A stretch of DNA of 35,228 bases. Origin: an uncultured Lentisphaeria bacterium (GTDB lineage: Bacteria > Verrucomicrobiota > Lentisphaeria > Victivallales > UBA1829). Numbering within the stretch: position 1 is the first letter of the stretch; each line of letters starts with the position of its first letter. Below the pieces are notes generated by a model. It was not told the DNA's origin. It saw nothing but the letters and a program-made list of their open reading frames with translations, and made no database searches. Below, piece by piece: positions 33,713 through 35,228 of the stretch. Position numbers and translations under genes: made by a program. Location of the stretch: contig CASDPB010000077.1 of the NCBI GenBank assembly GCA_949282305.1, positions 1 through 35,228 of the forward strand, given 5' to 3'.

Positions 33713-33734
33713 GTAAAACAGCCCCCTGTTTTAC
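33713..33734. terminator. Perfect hairpin downstream of the tRNA
   Basis: GTAAAACAG (33713-33721) and CTGTTTTAC (33726-33734) form a 9-bp stem with a CCCC loop, followed on the plus strand by TCCTGTTTTTG. It is a plausible terminator for the tRNA transcript, and its symmetry would also suit a protein-binding or recombination site. Confidence 0.5.
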
Positions 33735-33769
33735 TCCTGTTTTTGTAACCTATACCCCGTATAAATTAT

Positions 33770-33808
33770 AAAAAAATCTCCGAGCCGTTGCTTCTTCGGG
33801 AGGTTCGC
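33770..33808 (-). terminator. Second, diverged terminator-like element
   Basis: On the minus strand CTCCCG ... CGGAG is followed by ATTTTTTTATAA (plus-strand A-rich run just before 33777). Its loop sequence GCTTCTTCGGGAGG (33790-33803) matches the loop of the terminator at 33910-33948 at 13 of 14 positions, so the two appear related copies about 135 bases apart. The stem has a one-base bulge. Confidence 0.4.
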
Positions 33809-33889
33809 AAGAAAATACGGAAAAAGGCTCTTGAAATTGCCTTGAAGGGCGTGGCACTGCGTGTGAATGCCGTAAAAATAGAACGAAAG

Positions 33890-33948
33890 AAAAAATAAAA
33901 TAAAAAAACACCCCGGAAAGTTGAGCTTCTTCGAGAGGCCTCCGGGGT
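33890..33948 (-). terminator. Intrinsic terminator after the phage-type lipoprotein gene
   Basis: On the minus strand ACCCCGGA (33948-33941) pairs with TCCGGGGT (33917-33910), an 8-bp GC-rich stem, and the downstream run GTTTTTTTATTTTATTTTTT supplies the T-tract. It starts seven bases after the lipoprotein stop, a textbook factor-independent terminator. Confidence 0.85.
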
Positions 33949-33954
33949 TCGCTG

Positions 33955-34461
33955 TTATTCCGCTTTGGCGGAGGTCGTTGCCGACTGGCTGTTTTTTGCG
34001 GACTGGTCGGACTGTTCCGTTTTGTCCGCCGTCTGTTTCTGATTCGCGCGATATTTCCAGTAGTATTTCAGGCTCTCGACATACAGCTTTGCCATTTCCG
34101 GGTCCTTTTCCGCGAGGTCTACCAGGTAGCCGGTAATTTGCGGCCCGACATCGCGCCGGATGCGTTTCACACCTTTGATGCTGCCGTTCTGCGTATCCAC
34201 GGACACCCCGTTGTCAGCGTCGATTTCCAAATCCCAGCTGCTGTTTTCGCGGCTGACATCCACCACGTTCAGGCCATCTGTATAGCTTAGATTCGCCGTT
34301 GCGTTCTGCGGGTCAAGCCCCGCGTTTACCCTTGTTCCGATTGTAAACGCGCCGGTGTTATGGCTGCATCCCGTCAGCAGGAGCCCGATCAGCAGAACAC
34401 CTGCGAGATACAGCAGGGTAAGCGCCGTGTGCGGCAGTTCTTTGATGAGTTTGTCATTCAT
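33955..34461 (-). CDS. Phage-associated lipoprotein, unknown function
   Basis: A 168-residue lipoprotein: a basic start, a hydrophobic helix (TLLYLAGVLLIGLLLTGC) and a clear lipobox LLTGC at about residue 31. The mature part has beta-rich sequence (AFTIGTRVNAGLD, LEIDADNGVSVDTQNGSIKGV) and a low-complexity Gln/Ser/Ala/Lys tail (QSDQSAKNSQSATTSAKAE). No family is recognised. It is the last of three minus-strand genes that look like a phage late cluster, and small lipoproteins in this place can be spanin subunits, but the size and tail do not settle it. A good terminator follows. AAGGA lies 12 bases before ATG 34461, somewhat distant. Confidence 0.65.
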   Translation of the reverse strand: MNDKLIKELPHTALTLLYLAGVLLIGLLLTGCSHNTGAFTIGTRVNAGLDPQNATANLSYTDGLNVVDVSRENSSWDLEIDADNGVSVDTQNGSIKGVKRIRRDVGPQITGYLVDLAEKDPEMAKLYVESLKYYWKYRANQKQTADKTEQSDQSAKNSQSATTSAKAE

Positions 34462-34486
34462 GATTTCATTCCTTTCGTTTTAATTA

Positions 34487-34546
34487 GAAATGAGTAATGA
34501 GAAATGAGAAAATGCGGAATTTTCATTTTCAATTACTCACTATTTC
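34487..34546. repeat. Long imperfect inverted repeat between phage-type genes
   Basis: The left arm (34487-34513), built from GAAATGAG-type units, mirrors the right arm (34519-34546) with a few single-base gaps and a 5-base loop (34514-34518). It covers the stop codon of the small membrane protein gene. It could be an intercistronic hairpin, terminator or remnant of a small mobile repeat. Confidence 0.5.
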
Positions 34547-34800
34547 GTTTTCAGCGGCACATTGATCATGGCATGATACTGCTCGATCGCCGCCAGTTTT
34601 TCGCTGTTCTCTCCGACTTTTGTTTCCAGTTTTTCCAGACGCCCGCAATGAGCGTTCATATCGTTTGTGCAGTCCGCCTTGCGGACATATTGCGTCAACG
34701 ACTTATTCAGCAGCCTGATTTCCGTTGCCACCCACCCCAATACAGCCGTCATTACAACCAGAGCTCCGGAAAGCATCGCGATTGCCCAGCCTTCAGTCAT
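34540..34800 (-). CDS. Small membrane protein with coiled coil (phage lysis-type)
   Basis: An 86-residue protein starting at ATG 34800, six bases after AGGAGG; the frame is open 12 codons upstream without a site. Residues 4-24 (GWAIAMLSGALVVMTAVLGWV) form one membrane helix, followed by a charged coiled coil (LLNKSLTQYVRKAD, LEKLETKVGENSEKLAAIEQ). One-helix proteins with a coiled coil are common in phage lysis clusters (XhlA-like or holin accessory), but no specific family is certain. The start overlaps the stop of the upstream gene by eight bases (ATGACTGA), so translation is coupled. Confidence 0.65.
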   Translation of the reverse strand: MTEGWAIAMLSGALVVMTAVLGWVATEIRLLNKSLTQYVRKADCTNDMNAHCGRLEKLETKVGENSEKLAAIEQYHAMINVPLKTK

Positions 34801-35228
34801 GCGGCACCTCCTTTTCCACCTCTCGCGACTTCGCAACCTCGTAATCTTTCTTCGTCCATCCTTCCCACCCGAAGAGCTGACAGTAGTTGCTCCAGCGTCG
34901 CGCCCTGTTCAGCCAGAGCCAGCGCCGAATGTCCCACCAGCCGTAACGGTCTTTGACCAGCGTATAACAGTTTCGCCGGAACCGGTCGTTCGCGGCGGTG
35001 AACTGCTCCCGCGTCCCGCCTTCGTGATACTCCACATCGTGAATCAGCGCGGCAGGCTCGAACAATCCCGCGCTTTTCGTGATGATCTCCCGAAGCCAGT
35101 CGGGGAACCGGTCGGGCCCGATTCCGTTGTAGATTTCGGCGATTCCTGTAATGCTGTATTTGTCGAGGATTTCAACGTGTTCCAGTTTCAACCTCCGCGC
35201 CGTCAGAATCAGTTCTTTCAGTTTCTCA
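34793..35228 (-). CDS. Phage-type PLA2-like protein (partial, 5' end beyond window)
   Basis: The frame is open to the window edge, so the N-terminus is missing. An apparent start at TTG 35191 has GGAGG touching it with no spacing, and the residues upstream (EKLKELILTARRLK) look like real protein, so the true start is probably just outside. The rest has IHDVEYHEGGTREQFTAANDRFRRNC, reminiscent of the HD..Y and Asp of phospholipase A2-like domains known in small phage proteins, then a Trp/Arg-rich end (YGWWDIRRWLWLNRARRW). Function is unproven. It overlaps the small membrane protein gene by eight bases. Confidence 0.6.
   Translation of the reverse strand, partial: EKLKELILTARRLKLEHVEILDKYSITGIAEIYNGIGPDRFPDWLREIITKSAGLFEPAALIHDVEYHEGGTREQFTAANDRFRRNCYTLVKDRYGWWDIRRWLWLNRARRWSNYCQLFGWEGWTKKDYEVAKSREVEKEVPHD

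Noticed and set aside
33788-33898. 36-codon Lys/Arg-rich frame beside the tRNA
   Set aside because: No ribosome-binding site, begins inside a terminator-like loop; kept only as an observation.
1-35228. CRISPR array, rRNA or insertion sequence
   Set aside because: No spaced direct repeats, rRNA segments, transposase or terminal inverted repeats were seen in the window.

Overview
The window looks like chromosomal DNA of an anaerobic member of the Lentisphaerota (Victivallales or a close relative, PVC superphylum). The evidence is indirect: two pseudopilin-like proteins with the FTLIELL(I/V)[16 protein letters not shown]-type N-terminus and tiny C-terminal domains, uroporphyrinogen-decarboxylase-like proteins embedded in sugar loci, many rare glycosidase families, and a CT398-like zinc-ribbon protein. 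I cannot assign a species.

Layout. (1) 146-12375, plus strand: a carbohydrate locus with a UroD-like protein, a GH130-like enzyme, an ADP-ribosylglycohydrolase-like protein with extra C-terminal domains, a GH106-like glycosidase, a LacI regulator, a pseudopilin, a sugar isomerase/epimerase-like TIM barrel and a secreted glycosidase-like protein. Between lacI and the pseudopilin lie a consensus sigma70 promoter (TTGACA-17-TATAAT) and two copies of a LacI-style operator. (2) 27096-12532, minus strand, converging on the first: a GntR/LacI-hybrid regulator driven by another consensus promoter, a pseudopilin, a secreted 744-residue protein, a 665-residue TIM-barrel-like protein, GH32/43-like, GH38 and GH42 enzymes, an SMR-type membrane protein and a second UroD-like protein. 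The two loci have the same parts list (sensor regulator next to pseudopilin, one secreted hydrolase-like protein, several cytosolic glycosidases, one UroD-like protein) and contain no recognisable sugar transporter.

(3) 27530-29296, plus: a TPR lipoprotein and an unknown secreted protein. (4) 30200-29538 and 31491-30202, minus: a polysaccharide deacetylase and a PHP-domain protein whose N-terminal half resembles a decayed metallophosphoesterase. (5) 31667-33501, plus: an SGNH esterase translationally coupled to a coiled-coil/zinc-ribbon protein, followed by tRNA-Ser(CGA). (6) 33672-35228: a hairpin-rich stretch, then three minus-strand genes of phage character (lipoprotein, small coiled-coil membrane protein, PLA2-like protein running off the window), suggesting the edge of a prophage or phage-derived island beside the tRNA gene.

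Working model (inference): the loci take up and break down different glycans (mannosides, galactosides, fructosides, rhamnosides) mainly in the cytoplasm, each induced through its own sugar-sensing repressor. Several start sites were moved from the longest reading frame to starts with a clear ribosome-binding site (UroD 2, GH38, GntR hybrid, LacI, TPR lipoprotein, PHP protein, phage membrane protein).
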